DNA of 64,000 bases, taken from Nicotiana tabacum (lineage: Eukaryota; Streptophyta; Magnoliopsida; Solanales; Solanaceae). This document shows positions 46,261 to 59,860 of the stretch, piece after piece. The stretch spans positions 128,152,997-128,216,996 of the forward strand of contig NC_134097.1 in NCBI RefSeq assembly GCF_000715075.1, in the 5' to 3' direction. Within the stretch, counting starts at the first letter, position 1; every line of letters starts with the position of its first letter. A program made the position numbers and the translations under genes. Under the pieces are notes generated by a model that saw only the letters and a list, made by a program, of their open reading frames with translations, had not been told where the DNA came from and did no database searches.

Positions 46261-46600
46261 CTTTATCACTCTTGCATCGGCTGAAATATCGCCACCTTTT
46301 ATTTACGTCTTGCATCGGCTGAAATATCGCCACCTTCTGCATTTCATGGGCTGAAAGATCGCCAAATTGTCCAAAGGCATCATTGTTCGGAGGCACCATT
46401 TGCATAGCCCGAAAACACCATGCCATGGCCTGAGGACCACATTTTATCTCTTGCATATCATTATTCAAAAGGCTTCATAGTTCGGAGGCATCATTCTCAT
46501 AGCCCGAGAACATCATTTCATATCCTGCGAATCCTTTATCATACGCTTCATGGCCAAGGACGTCATGGTCCGAGGACATCATCCTAACCGTCCGAGGACA
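46245..46600 (+). repeat. Second family of short repeats in the Ogre 3' region
   Basis: GGCTGAAATATCGCCACCTT-like units recur from 46246 to about 46370. They are followed by looser repeats of CGGAGGCATCATT and GCCCGAGAACATCAT to about 46600. These are degenerate and irregular. Confidence 0.7.
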
Positions 46601-46968
46601 GCATTCATGTTCCAATGGGAACTTGCATCACGTTTAAATTTATGCACAATGTATGCTCGCTTGCAGGTAAACCGGCTAGCAATGGCCGTCTCAGCAGGGG
46701 AAATTTCGCTCCAGTTCCCGCAGCCTATCAGACTCTGACCATCCTTCTCAACCTGAACATCGCGTCCGCTTTTCGAAATCTCCATCGGCATGTTCCGCCA
46801 ATGGATCCTGAACTACATATGGCCTGATTCCTGTAAGACTAGGGATATATAGGCAGCTCAGGAACTAGAGCTCGGTCAAAATTCTTCAAATCATTTCATT
46901 CGGTCAAAATTGGCCATCATATCTTTACCCGGCAACTCTTACATCCTTCCCGGGTAAAGAGGAGCAGT

Positions 46969-49900
46969 TGTTGATACCCAAATTTTTCTCTATGTATTTT
47001 TATATAAAAAATACTTTTAAAATAGCATACATGCATACAGAAGCATACCCAAGTGTTTCAGTATTTTTCCAATCTTTTGAAGAGCTTTTAAAATCAATTT
47101 ACTATCCATTTTAGCAGTACAAAATCCATAATTATTCTCAAAGTCATCAATTTTGGTGAATAATTTATTTTATGCTTATATTTATACCAAAATATAGTTA
47201 AGATAATTTTTGTACATTTTTACTAATTTACTTGGTATTTAAAAGACTAAATTGCATATAATTGCAATTATAGTCTATTTTAAGATTAATACCATTTCTA
47301 TAATTGTAAAATTGGTTTCAATATTTTTAAATCAATATTTATGCGTTATTAGTTGGGTCAGTACTTTTAATTTGTTTTTAAAGTCTTTTTCACTATTTTT
47401 ATAAAATAAAAGAGGAAAATTGGCTATTTAACATTTAGCCTATTTCTATTTAAATTACAGCCTCATTTCCTTTCAATTTTAACCTCAATTTGACCCCAAT
47501 TCCGCCCAAATTAAAACCAATCTAGTTTCAATCTAGATCCAACCCACGACCCAATTACAAATGACCCAACCCGTTCCCCACCTACCACTTAAATCTGGAC
47601 CATTGATTACTCAAGATCAACGGCCAAGACTCGCCTTTCCATAATTAATCCTAAACGACTACCCTAATATCCCTCATTCTCACCTGACCCGCCGCCTTGA
47701 AACCCTTCGTCTCTCAAAACACTCTCAAGCTCTCTGAAACCGTAGCTATCTCCCACCTTATTCTACCATGTTTCCACTAGAATCCATGGCTTCTCAGGTC
47801 ATGGATGGCCTGTACTCACTCCCCTCCACCACTCAACCTTGGATGTTCGATGTTTTAAGGCCCGACTCTGATGGCTCTCTTCAGATCCTTCTCAGATCTA
47901 TAGATCTATGGCTTCTCCGGCCATTATTCCGGCGTGTTCAAGCAATATGAGTCTTTTCGACTCAGAATCGGATTTTCTTCCAAGCCTTTCTCATTTCTAG
48001 GGTTTCTCTTAAACCCTAAGATATTCGAGGTTTTATCTGGTTGTTTTCTTAGATCTATACTATATATGTGTTCTACTGTAATTTTAAAACGTTTTCCCCA
48101 ATCTTCTCTTTCAAAATTTGATTCTCTTCGATTTAGGGTTTCTCAAAAAGTTTTAAAATGTTTTCTGACTCCTCTTCTTCTTTTCTTAGTGTGAATCTGT
48201 CTATGCTATGTTTTTGTGTTCTCTTTTCTACCTCGCATGTCCTTCTCCTGTGTTCTTAGGTTTGCCTTATTATGCATATTCTTCTACTGTGCTCTGTTCT
48301 TTCTTCTACTGGTTTCTATATCATGCTTTCACACGTTTATCTTATGTGTTCGTTTAACCCTGTGTTCCTTTACTGTAATTTCTACTAAGCTCTTAGTTCT
48401 TATTTGCCTTCTTCTGGACTTTGTTTGAGTTCTTTCTAAACATGTTTCATCTACTGTTTCCTTAAGTTTATGCTACCTCTTTGTCTTTTGAACTTGTTTA
48501 AGTTCCAAGATTTTCTTAAAACATGTTTTTTATGCTTCAAATTAGCTTTTTCACTATGTTTGTTTCGAACCTGCTATTTTACCTGTTTGTTTTCTCATGA
48601 GCCTCTGAAAGAGACCTCTGAGCCTGTTTCAGTTATTTGTCTTCTCGTCTCTACATCTGACTCGAGATGAAAACCCTAGGATTTGGGGGTTTTTGGTGAG
48701 TTTGATCTTATGTTTGGACTAGGGTTCTATTTTGGAACCCTGGATTCTCTCGAACTAAGTCTGAGTCTATGTACTGAATTTGAGCCTTTTTGCTTGTGAC
48801 TCTGAACCTTTCTATGCTAGATTCTTTCTAATTAGCATGACAGTTCTTTCTTGTTTGACATGTCTGTATGCTTTATATATGAGAAATTCTTCTTTCAAAA
48901 GAGATTTTGCCAATTTGTGATTGATTCAGAATTCCTTTTAATAAGGTTCGATTGATTGTTACTGATTTTCTTTAATTAAACCTTTCTTCACCTTTTCTGA
49001 TTGGATTCATTCGTACCAAAACTCAATTTCTGATTTTACTAGCTGATGATTGATTGTCTTTCCTTATTTGCACAAACCGTGTTGCTATCAAACTCTTTCC
49101 TTAAATAGTTTCTATGTATTTGCCCTTCTTGTACTACTTTGGAAGAGATTTTAATCCAATTCTTTCCTTAATTGCCTTCTACCCGTTTGAAATCAGAATC
49201 CCTTAACTGAAGGGAGATTCTGTGTGATTGATTGAAAACTATTCCCTTACCTTTTCTTACTTGTTTTCTACACTATAAAAGGGGCACGACCCTTCTACAC
49301 TTAGACACCTTGAACCTTCAGTTCAACACTCCGAATTCAATACTTTACACACACACCTCTCAATTTCATTACTCTACTCTCTTCTGAAATCTTTTGTACT
49401 GTTTGCTTGCAATTTGGTTTACAAGACTTCAACTTTCACTTATTTGTTTCCCTGAAACTGATATGCCTTAATTTCGATTTCAGCACCATCCCTATGTGTT
49501 TATTTTACAGTTGATACACTCATGTCTACTTTGCTATTCATGTTATGTATTGAGTATGCTACTCTCTCTTTGTATCTGCTATTTGTTATGAACTCCATAT
49601 ACCCGCACTCCCTTCTATGTGTTTGAGTTAAGGTTCATGGCCTGACAGCATCCAAATTGCTGCTTAGGTTTGAACCCGATCCTCAATGGATCCCAACGCT
49701 CAACATGTGGCTAATAGGCTAGTCAGGGGTGTGCCAACACTCCTGATTGTTGGGCATGACCACCAGCCTGCCATGGCTCTACCTGATTTCCCCCTTGTGC
49801 ACTTACACTTACTCTTAGATTCTAAGTTCTGCCCCCTCTTGTGAGCCTTGCTTTGGGACCTTGTGTTCCCTCTAAACTGGGACATTTGAGGGCTGGCATT

Positions 49901-51700
49901 TCCACACTGCACTATGCTCTTAATTCTGCAATATATTTGGGTTGTAAGCACTGCCCGGAGTCCATTTGAGGCTCTTGAGGAACTTTGACACATCCCAAAT
50001 AAGAGAAGGCTTTGGAAACCTGATCCTGGAAGTTGGTTCACCTCATATTGTTGGACTTTGGGTCTGAATTAGGCTCCTTGGTTGTAGCTTAATTTCTGAT
50101 GAAATTTTACTTTTCTTAATTCATTCTGGTTTGTAATATGTTGTAATAACTTATGGGGTTCTAGTGAAAAGGGGAGGGTCACTTATGTATGCAAAGGGTA
50201 GACAGCATGCTCATAGGCGTTACTATTCACAAGTTCTGCACTTCTGCATATCATATAGAAATCCTGTCTGTAGATTTTTCTGCACCTCTGCACACATAGA
50301 GATCATGTCTATAGGTTTTCTGCACTTTCGCATATCATATAGAAATCATGTCTGTAGGTTTTTCTGCACATCTACATACATAGAGATCATGTCTATTGGT
50401 TTTCTACACTTTTGCATATCATATAGAAATCATGTCTGTAGATTTTTCTGCACTTCTGCATATAGAAATCATGACTATAGGTCTTCGGCACTTCTGCATT
50501 TTACATCTATCATTAGGAAAACAGTTATAGGTTAAGTAATAATAAGTTTCATTCTAGATACCATGTCTATAGGACTCCTGCACATTTATAATCGTCTTAA
50601 AACCAACAACACCTAGAAATCATGCCTATAGGAGTAACCAGTTGAATCTGATTCGTTTATTTTATCTACAAGTCTACAATCAGTAGTAATGTCGTTTAAC
50701 ATCCGCAGAACTTATGTGTTTTCTACAATCAGTAAGCCTTCTTTAAAATCGGAGTAAGCACTGTTAGATATCATGCCTATAGGTCTCACTTAGGCAAATC
50801 ATTAGGTAATTAATTAACTGCCTTAGTCTTTGATAAATTACAACCAGGGAAGGCTAATTCGGACTCCTCATTGTGATGAATCAGCCTATCCTACGCTTTA
50901 ATTTAATTCAGACCATAACCAGTACATGCAAGATATGCTAAACAATCTGTCTTTAAGTTGAGGAGGCTTGTTTGAGCCTGCTAACTATTACGTGTTCTCC
51001 CATACCTGCCTTATATGTTTTGATTGTCGCCCTAGAATTTTATCCTTTTAAAACTCTGAAAATCCAAATTTCCCTTCCCTTTAGGACTAGTAGTCTGAAA
51101 TGCCTCCGGGACTGATTGGATTAGGGCGGGTACTAGCATGCAATAAGTAACGATACTATTTCGTGCTTAATACCCTAACGGGGTGGGAAAGGGTAGATAT
51201 GGATATGATGACCGGTGCGCTAATACCACGTGTAACCCCTCTTTTGAGGAGTGATTATCGGGCATTGCATTGATGTGATCCATATTGTTTGTAAACCTAG
51301 GACCCCCTTTCTTTTTAACTTGTTTTATTGTCCGAACTATTTCCTTAAAATTTCTGCTTTCTTTATTCTCTTCAAACTTTCAATTTGCTTGCAATAATAT
51401 GTGAAAATCCCCTTCTATTTGAGGCCCTTAATTGCTTATTTGATTATGTGAAGTCACAATTGTAACATGGTCGGGAACCACACTAGTGGATCTTGAGGGG
51501 TGCCTAACACCTTCCCCTCGAGATAATTTCTAGCCCTTACCCAAACTCTGGTTATTCAAACTCAAACCCTTCTTAGTGTCCTAATGCACTTAATCATTAG
51601 GTGGTGACTCTTTAAGTTCCAAAACCCAATTCCCAAAAGGGAACGAGTTGTCATTCCAAATGTCACAAGCCCGATTTTGCGAGAAAAAGGGGGCGCGACA
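46969..51700 (+). repeat. 3' LTR of the Ogre-like element
   Basis: 4732 bp, aligned with the 5' LTR from TGTTGATACCC to GGGGGCGCGACA. Differences are scattered substitutions and small indels. The TATA box is at 49274-49280, and the 42/84-bp array recurs at about 50230-50470. ATTTA follows at 51701-51705. Confidence 0.92.
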
Positions 51701-51705
51701 ATTTA

Positions 51706-51900
51706 CACATAGGTCAACATCAGGTCAAATTTCCCAACTTAAACCTTCTCACAAGAGACTAAGTGTCTCAACTCACTCCAAAATCACTCTGGACGCAAAC
51801 CAACTAACCCGATAAGCTATAATACAGTTGTGGAACATAAAAGAAGCAAAAATGGGGGAACAGGACTACAAATCTCAAAACAACCGATCGAGTCGTTACT
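51706..51900 (-). repeat. 5' LTR of element B, outer terminal piece
   Basis: Matches the inner 195 bp of the left LTR of B (compare CCCAACTTAAACCTTCTCACAAGAG at about 20960 and 51736). It ends with CGAGTCGTTACT, the inverted LTR start with a final A-to-T change. Confidence 0.8.
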
Positions 51901-51905
51901 GGGTC

Positions 51906-54037
51906 GGTAGTGGAATTTTTTATATCGGGGTCAGATTTCGATTTCGGAAGTTAGAATAGGTCCATAATGTTGAATATGACTTTTGTGCAAAAATTTGGTG
52001 CCAATCGGACGTTGTTTGGATGGTTTCGGCATCGGATATCGAATTTAAAAGTTTCAAGTTTATTAGGTATGGATTGGAGGGTGATTTGTATTTTTAGCGT
52101 TGTTTGATATGATTTGAGGGTCTCGCGTGAGTTTCGGGTGGTTGACGAATCAAAGGTTGAAGTTGTGTTGTTGCTGAAGATTTTCTGGTACTGGTGTAAT
52201 CGCACCTGCGGAGTTGTCACCGCAAGTGCAAGCCCGTAGAAGCGGGTCTTAGATCGCAGAAGCGACTTGAAGTGAGCGGTGTAGAGTCCGCAGGTGTGAA
52301 GATTTTTCCGCACCTATGATGGTCTGGGAAGTGGATAGCTTGGCGCAGGTGCGAGCTCGTACCCGCAGGTGCGGTGTAATTTCCGCACATGCGACATGCT
52401 CAGATGCGGTCAGTGATTGCAGAAGCGGAGGTAAGCTAAGTAAGTGATTTCCGTAGAAGCGGAGGATTTACCGCAGATGCGGAGTCGCAAGTGCGAAGAA
52501 GGGTCCGCATGTGCAGTTTGACTGGCAGAAAAAAGGCAAAATCAAGGGTTTGATTCATTTCACCATTTTTGAACTTGGGAGCTCGAGATTTGGCGATTCT
52601 TTGAGGGATTTTCAGAGAGAGCGTTGGGGTAACGATTCTTTACTCGATTTTGATTACATTTCATTAATCTATTATTGTTTCTTCATTTAATCAAGGAATT
52701 TGAGTGAGAAAGATGAAAAAATGGGGGGAAAGTTCCCCAATTAATTTTTTGAGTTTTGAGTGGGATTTAGGCATCGTATTTGGATAATTTTGGTACGAGT
52801 GAACTCGTGAGTGAATGGATGTTCATAATTTGTGACTTTTACCCAATTCTGAGATGTGGGCCCGGGATTTGGGCATTTTTTTAATTTCTTGTCTTAGCTT
52901 TGATTTTGTTAGCTAGATTAGTTTTTTGTAGCTATATTTATATTATGCAATTGGTTTTGGCTAGATTTGAGCCATTCGAAGTCGGATATTCGTAAAAAGA
53001 GCGTTTTGACGGATTGATTTGAGCTCTGTTCGAGGTAAGTATCTTGTCTAACCTTGTGCGGGGGAACTCCCCTTAGGATTTGACATTGTTTGATATATGA
53101 GCGTCGTGTACGTGAGGTGACGAGTGCGTACACGGGCTAGTTGTTGAAAAACTCCGTTTTCATTAAGCAAAATATCTGTTTTTCCTTTAATTGAGCTACA
53201 CTACCATATGTAATTATCCTGTTTAGTTTAGAAAAGCATGCCTACGTGCCTTAACTGCCTTAATTGCTTGTCTGAACTCTGTGCAGCATGATTTAGTAAA
53301 ATTTCCAGTTCTTCCTTGACTCGGACCTAGTTTAAATTGTGGTTTCCTTGCTGTAATTGTTATTTCTATTGGTTGAGCTGTATATTTACTTTGGGACTAC
53401 GGAACTGTATTCCGGGAGATCCCCCTGTACTGCATATTTACTTTGGGACTACGGAACGGTATTCCAGGAGATCCCCTAGCACTGCATATTTACTTTGGGA
53501 TTACAGAACGGTATTCCGGGAGATCCCCCAACACATTTACGTTTGGGACTACGGGACGGTATCCTTGAAGATCCTTTGTTGTTATCTCTGTGTTTGAGCT
53601 GTTGTCTTTCATTGACTCTATACCTGTTAGATTTTCGTATTTATTTTACTGTAATATTTCATTCTGTCGCATTTCGTTATGTTTATACTAGTAGAGCTCT
53701 GACCTGATCTCGTCGCTACTCGACTGAGGTTAGGCTTGGCACTTACTGGGTACCGTTGTGGTGTACTCATGCCCTTTCCTGCACATATTTTTGTGTGCAG
53801 ATCCAGGTTCGTCGTACCAGCCTCATCTCTAGTTGCAGTCGATGCTGCTTGTTGGAGACATTAAGGTATATCTGCATGCGCACGCAGATCCTCGGAGTCC
53901 CCCTCTATCCCCTATGTTCATTTCTCTTTCTTTCTGTAGAGATGATGTATAGAACAGTTAAAACTTCTTAGTAGCTTGTGAGTTGCGAGTTTCCGGGTAT
54001 TGGGAAAATGATTATTGTATATGCCGAGTGGCACCGT
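51906..54037 (+). repeat. 3' LTR of element A, second part, truncated
   Basis: Continues the LTR of A from GGTAGTGGAATTTTT (compare 9601) to GAGTGGCACCGT at 54037. The final ~130 bp present in the 5' LTR are lost. It includes the CGCAGGTGCG cluster (about 52195-52510) and four ~50-bp repeat units (53393-53590). Confidence 0.85.
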
Positions 54038-54622
54038 AAATAATTGATAAAACTTGAAATATTAATTAATTGAGAACTTGAGAGCAATAAGCGATTCAAT
54101 AATCAAGAGGAAATTGAGAGACAATTAAAGTAGAAGAAGAGAGCAAGTTGTGAGAAAAAATGAAGAGAGGGAGCTTAAAAATTCCTGCTATTTAGGATCT
54201 TAAAAATAAATTTTATATTTAACAAAATTATCGATTAAAGTAAATTCCTGCTATTTAGGATCTTAAAATAATTAAAATTTTACTTATTAAATCTTTCATT
54301 ATTTGATTACGTAAAATGTTCTCAATTAAAACTTTACCTTATATAAACTCCTTTCCTACTCAACTAACATATCTTAATCATTAAAATTTTCGATCAATAT
54401 TCTCTTGATTTAATTTTAACTTTTACTTAGTGCCTCGACAATCTTTAACTCTAAAGGGACTTCTTTTTAGAAGGAAATAGAATTCTTATCCTTTTTATTA
54501 AAAAGGTAAATTCTAGGAAAGTCAAAGTGGAAAATCATAATAGACTTAAAATCTTAAATATTTAGTTCATCCAAAGTTTAATACACTTACGTAATTTTAA
54601 TTTTATCTAACACGAATTATAA
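54038..54622. other. AT-rich hAT-derived segment, no gene
   Basis: No ORF. A 27-bp direct repeat (AAATTCCTGCTATTTAGGAT...) occurs at 54179 and 54242. By position it should be part of the hAT 5' region; the minus strand has a CT-rich leader-like look, but nothing proves coding or promoter function. Confidence 0.5.
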
Positions 54623-55308
54623 TTAGGGGTGTTCATAAAAAACCCGAAAAAAACTAAACCAAATCAAACCGACCAAAAAAACCGATACTTTTTGGTTTGG
54701 TTTGGTTTTGGTTTTGAATTTTAAAAATCGATCAAATTTGGTTTGGGTTTGGTTTTAATAAAAAAATAACCGAAAAAAACCCGAACCAAACCGACTATAG
54801 GAGTATTTAAAATTTATTATTACACCTATATATATGTATATTTTTATACAAAGTTTCAAAAATTTTATGGTGAATGTTAATCGTTTGCATTTTTAGTACA
54901 GTTCTTTACCTTTATATTCTAGTTTGATTGGTAGTGTAAGAATCCATTTCATGTTAAAAAAAATATATTTTTAATTGAGTCCTTAAATTACTCATCACTA
55001 TTTGATTCAATTATCATCAATATATTTTAGTAAATAATAAATTTCTCAAAGGGCAATTAATTTGATAGTGTTACTTTGAAAATGTGGTCGCCGTAGTATG
55101 TGTTTGGTAGTGTATGTCTTATATTTAAGAAAAAACCAACAAATAACCAAAACATCCGAAAAACCGATAAAATCCGACATAAACCGAATCGAGAAAAAAA
55201 TCGACTTAATTGGTTTGGTTTGGTTCTAATATTTGAAAAACCGACTTACTTGGTTTGGTTTCTTTTTAAGGAAAAAACCGATCCAAACCGAACCATGAAC
55301 ACCCCTAA
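54623..55308. mobile_element. hAT-type MITE (about 686 bp)
   Basis: The ends are inverted copies: TTAGGGGTGTTCAT at 54623 and ATGAACACCCCTAA ending at 55308. Flanking octamers AATTATAA and ATTTATAA agree at 7 of 8 bases. Subterminal GGTTTGGTTTGG / CCAAACCAAACC-type stretches on both sides allow a large hairpin. There is no transposase. The TAGGGGTGTTCA end is common among plant hAT-like MITEs. Confidence 0.8.
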
Positions 55309-55979
55309 ATTTATAATGTATCCAATATAAAATTATCTTTTGAAGAAATAATTATCTATTGAAGGCTAAATATAATTAAGATTTGCTACGACTTGATGAA
55401 GTAATAAGATAAAGAACATGAAAAAACATGCTAACGCTTAGGAAGAGAAACAAAAACTTTGTTAAAAATTATAATGTCTAAATGTAACTGCTAAGAAATT
55501 TGTAACGTGAGTTCTAATCTAATGGTTATTAGTTTGCCTATTTTACCATTAACGAACCAATTTTCGAACTAACAAAAACTACATTAATTAATCTCATTAT
55601 ATATGAACTATAATTAATTTCATATTATAATTAAACACCTTTCCAACTCAATTAATATTTTTTAAATTTTTGTATTATATTTGATATTACGTTCAATAAT
55701 TAGAACAAATAAAGAATAGTTAGAGAGAGAGATAAAGAGTGAATGGTGGTCGATAAAAATCAATAACACTATTAGTTTTGCAAACACAAAACTCCAAAAA
55801 TGAAATATTAATCGTTATTTAACATTAAAAATTGAATATGATTGCATATAATAATATTAATAAATATTTGAAATTTAGTATGAGCTAGCATTAACCATTC
55901 GAATCAACAAGAAAATAAAGTATTATCTTACGTGAGAACAAATAATTAAGAATTAACTAATTAGCAAAATAATCCAATT
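55309..55979. other. AT-rich hAT-derived or unassigned segment, no gene
   Basis: Low-complexity AT-rich DNA between the MITE and the copia element. I see no ORF, RNA gene or repeat structure in it. Confidence 0.5.
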
Positions 55980-56164
55980 TGTTATAAAACAATAAAAGTA
56001 GAAGAACAATATTGCAGAGAAAGAGAGAGGAAATTCTTATTGAATTTTGGGATGATTTACAATGGGGTAAGACCCCTCTATTTATAGGGGAAAAATGGCT
56101 TAGCCACAAAGTAAATCTCTCTACAAGATAGACATTCACTCTAAATAGAATTCTATTTATAACA
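55980..56164 (-). repeat. 3' LTR of the copia element (left)
   Basis: Begins TGTTATAAAACAATAAAAG on the plus strand and ends TTCTATTTATAACA. Bases 56165-56174 are the complement of the PPT. Confidence 0.9.
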
Positions 56165-56407
56165 CTCCCCCTTGAATGTCTACTCGATAAGTAATGTGCC
56201 GCATTAAAACCTTAACTAAAATAAAACCCAATGGAAAAAAAATTCTAGAAAAGGAAAAAGAGTACACATGTTTAATAATACGTCTTTTGGTTGCCTCGTT
56301 AAAAACCTTGCAAGGAAAACCCAGTGGGACAAAACCTTGTAAGGGAAAAAGAGTGCAACACGCATTAACTCCCCCTGATGAGAGCATCAATTCACATTCT
56401 TGAGTCT

Positions 56408-58068
56408 TCATATCCCAATCTTGTGTACTAACTTCTTGAAGGTTGACGTCGGTAGAGAATTTGTGAACAAATCCGTCATATTATCACTTGAACGAATCTG
56501 TTGTACATTGATATCACCATTCTTTTGAAGATCATGTGTGAAAAATAACTTTGGTGAAATGTGCTTTGTTCTATCTCCTTTTATGAATCCTCCCTTCAAT
56601 TGAGCTATGCATGCTGCATTATCTTCATACAAAATTGTGGGTAACTTGTCACATTTCAAACCACATTTGTCTCGAATAAGATGTATTATAGACCTCAACC
56701 ACACACACTCTCGACTTGCTTCATGAATAGCAATTATCTCAGCATGATTAGATGAAGTAGCCACAATTGATTGCTTAGTCGATCGCCAAGATATGGTAGT
56801 GCCTCCACAGGTAAACACATAACCTGTTTGAGATCGATCTTTGTGTGGGTCAGATAAATACCCAGCATCAGCATAACCAACAAGATCGGGACTGCAATTA
56901 TTGTCATAAAATAAGCCCATATCGGTAATCCCTTTTAGATACCGCAATATGTATTTAATTCCATTCCAATGTCTCCTTGTAGGAGCAGAGCTATATCTTG
57001 CTAAGACATTAAGTGAAAAAGTTATGTCAGGTCTTGTAGTATTAGCAAGATACATTAGTATGCTAATTGCACTAAGATATGGTACTTCAGGACTAAGTAG
57101 CTCTTCATTCTCTTCTTGAGGCCGAAATAGATCCTTATTCACATCAAGTGATCGAACAACCATCGGAGTATTTAATGGATGTGCTCCATCCATGTAAAAC
57201 CGTTTCAATACCTTTTCTATGTAGGCAGATTGATGAACAAAAGTTTTGTTTGCCAAATATTCAATTTGCAAACTAAGACATAATTTTGTCTTTCCGAGAT
57301 CTTTCATCTCGAATTCCTTCTTTAAATAATCAATTGCCTTTTAGAGTTTTATAGGAGTTCCAATAAGGTTTATGTCATCAACATATACGGCAAGTACAAT
57401 AAATTTCGATGTTGTTTTATTTATAAAAATACATGGGCAAATGCCATCATTTATATAGCCTTCCTTTAATAAATACTCACTAAGACGATTATACCACATT
57501 CGTCCTGATTGCTTTAGACCATACAACGATCTTTGCAATTTGATTGAAAAAATTTTTCGGGACTTTGAATTATTTGCTTTAGGTATTTTAAATTCTTCGG
57601 GAATTTTCATGTATATCTCATTATCAAGTGAGCCATAAAGGTAGGCGGTAACCACATCCATTAAATGCATATCAAGCTTTTCATGGACAGCAAAACTAAT
57701 GAGATAACGGAACGTTATAGCATTCATAATGGGTGAATATGTCTCTTCATAATCGACACCAGGCCTTTGTGAAAATCCTTGTGCAACAAGGCATGCCTTA
57801 TATATTTGTACCTCGTTTTCTCATTTCTCTTGCGTACAAAGACCCATTTATAGCCAACAGGCTTAACACCATTAGGTGTTTGGACTACAGGCCCAAAAAC
57901 TTCACGTTTTGCAAGCGAATTCAACTCTGATTGGATTGCTTCTTGCCATTTTGGCCAATCATGTCTTTGTCGACATTCTCCAACAGATTGAGGTTCAAGA
58001 TCCTCACTTTCTTGTATAATGCTAGATGCAACATTATATGTAAAGACATAATCCACCATTGTATCCAC
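56408..58068 (-). pseudogene. Reverse transcriptase and RNase H of the copia element
   Basis: Three adjoining minus-strand pieces. 58068-57724 is the RT start (WQEAIQSELNSLAK, NGVKPVGYKWVF). 57727-57341 contains MDVVTAYLYGSL, YGLKQSGRMWYNRL and the catalytic VYVDDINLIG. 57307-56408 gives the RT end and RNase H, with GYADAGYLSDP (Asp), SSNHAEIIAIHEA (Glu), YEDNAACIAQ (Asp) and DNMTDLFTNSL (Asp). A frameshift near 57800 and a stop near 57340 split them. All catalytic residues remain. Confidence 0.88.
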
Positions 58069-58534
58069 TCAATTTAAATTTGTCTCAATATCGATTGGAT
58101 TTGTTGATAATTCCTTATTTTCTTGAGTCTCGGGCTCAGTGGATTCTTCATGAATCTCAGAATTTATTAAATTGTGGATTTCTTCATGAGATTCTTTCGT
58201 AGTGTCATTTGATCATTTATTTTTCTTTTTCTAGGATTTCGATCTTTGGAACCTAATGGTCTGCCACGTTTTAGGCGTGCTTTTAACTCATTAGCTATGA
58301 CACTAGAAGATTGTCCAACAGGGACATCAATACGGATTGGAACATTCTCTGCAGTGATATGTGATTTTGTTATCCTTTTCAGATCCGTAAATGTGTCTGG
58401 CATTTGATTTGCTATTCTCTGCAAATGGATAATCTTTTGCACCTCTTTTTCACAAATAGAGGCACGTGGATCAAGATGAGATAACGATGGATTTTTCCAC
58501 AAAATTTCCCGTTTGGTTTCACCAACTTCTCCCC
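58069..58534 (-). pseudogene. Integrase-RT connector of the copia element
   Basis: The minus-strand frame 58502-58167 is Lys/Arg-rich (LKARLKRGRPLGSKDRNPRK) with an upstream KEVQKIIHLQRIANQMPDTF segment, as in the variable linker between copia integrase and RT. It ends early by a frameshift. Confidence 0.7.
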
Positions 58535-59664
58535 CTAATTTGGGAAAAGTGTCTCATCGAATAGACAGTATGCAAATCGATCAGTAAATAAATTCCTCGT
58601 TAATGTTTCAAGATAGTGAATAATGGAGGGCGATTCAAACCCAACATATATTCCTAACCTTCTTTGGGAACCCATTTTGGTGTGATATGGCGGTGCTACA
58701 GGCACATATATTGCGCATTCAAAAATTTTTAAATGGGATATATTAGGTTCATGACCCAAAACTAATTGCAATGGGGAATATTTATGATAATTTGTCGGTC
58801 TGAGATGAATTAGCATGTTGCATGCAAAATCGCGTGACCCCAAACAGAAGTGGGTAGCCTCATTTTCATGAGTAACGGTCTTGCTATCAATTGCAGACGT
58901 TTAATTAAAGACTCTGCAAGACCATTTTGAGTGTGAACATGAGCTACAGGATGTTCCACTTTTATCCCAATTGATAAGCAATAATCGTTAAATGCTTGGG
59001 ATGAAAACTCAACAGCATTATCAAGTCTAATAGACTTAATTGGATTATCGAGAAATTGTGCCCGTAATCGAATTATTTGTGCCATTAATTTTGCAAACGC
59101 GAGGTTGCGAGATGATACTAGGCACACATGAGACCATCTAGAAGATGCGTCTATTAAGACCATAAAATATCTAAACGACCCACTAGGTGGGTGAATAGGT
59201 CCACAAATGTCCCCTTGTATACGTTCCAAAAACGCAGGGGACTCAATTCCAACCTTTGTTGGTAATGGTCTAATAATTAACTTGCCTTGATAACAAGAAG
59301 TGCAAGAAAATTCATCATTTAAAAGAATCATTAAATTCTTTAATGGATGCCCATTTGAGTTTTCTATAATTCGTCTCATCATAATCGATCCAGGGTGTCC
59401 CAATCGATCATGCCAAAGTACAAAAGTATTAGAATCAGTAACCTTTTGGTTTACAATAGAATGTGCCTCAATTGCACTAATTCTTGTCCAATACAGGCCA
59501 CAAGATAAAGATGGGAACTTCTCAAAAACCCTCTTTTGGCCAGAGACATTCTTGGGAATGATGAGATATTCAAGATTATTCTCATCTATTGTCTCAATAT
59601 AATATCCATTTCGACGGATATCTTTAAAACTCAACAAGTTCCTCTTGGACTTGGAGGAGAACAT
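58535..59664 (-). pseudogene. Integrase of the copia element with GAG-pre-integrase segment
   Basis: 59664-58810 encodes the pre-integrase segment (SKSKRNLLSFKDIRRNGYYI), zinc residues WHDRLGHPG and CTSCYQGK (H-x-H..C-x2-C), and core motifs ERIQGDICGPIHPPSG (Asp), SIRLDNAVEFSSQAF (Asp; Gly replaced by Val) and HTQNGLAESLIKRLQ (Glu). The second piece, 58843-58535, continues with HKYSPLQLVLGHEPNISHLK and MGSQRRLGIYVGFES. One frameshift near 58830 separates the pieces. Confidence 0.88.
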
Positions 59665-59860
59665 TGCATTCTCTATAATAAGTATTGTACCTTTAGGCAG
59701 AGTTATAGTAGCTCTTCCAGAACCTTCAATTAATTTACTACTACCAGAAATTGTAGTAACATCTACCTTTCACATATTTAAATGAGAGAAATATTTCTTC
59801 TCTTTGAATATTGTATGTGTCGTACATGAATCAATTAAACAAATATTTTACAATTAAACT
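59665..59860 (-). pseudogene. Protease remnant of the copia element
   Basis: The minus strand reads CLIDSCTTHTIF. Copia proteases have DSGTTHT-type sequence, so the catalytic-loop Gly is Cys here. A TGA follows after FSHLNM (near 59773), then the frame continues (GSSKLIEGSGRATITLPKG) into the pre-integrase region. Confidence 0.75.
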
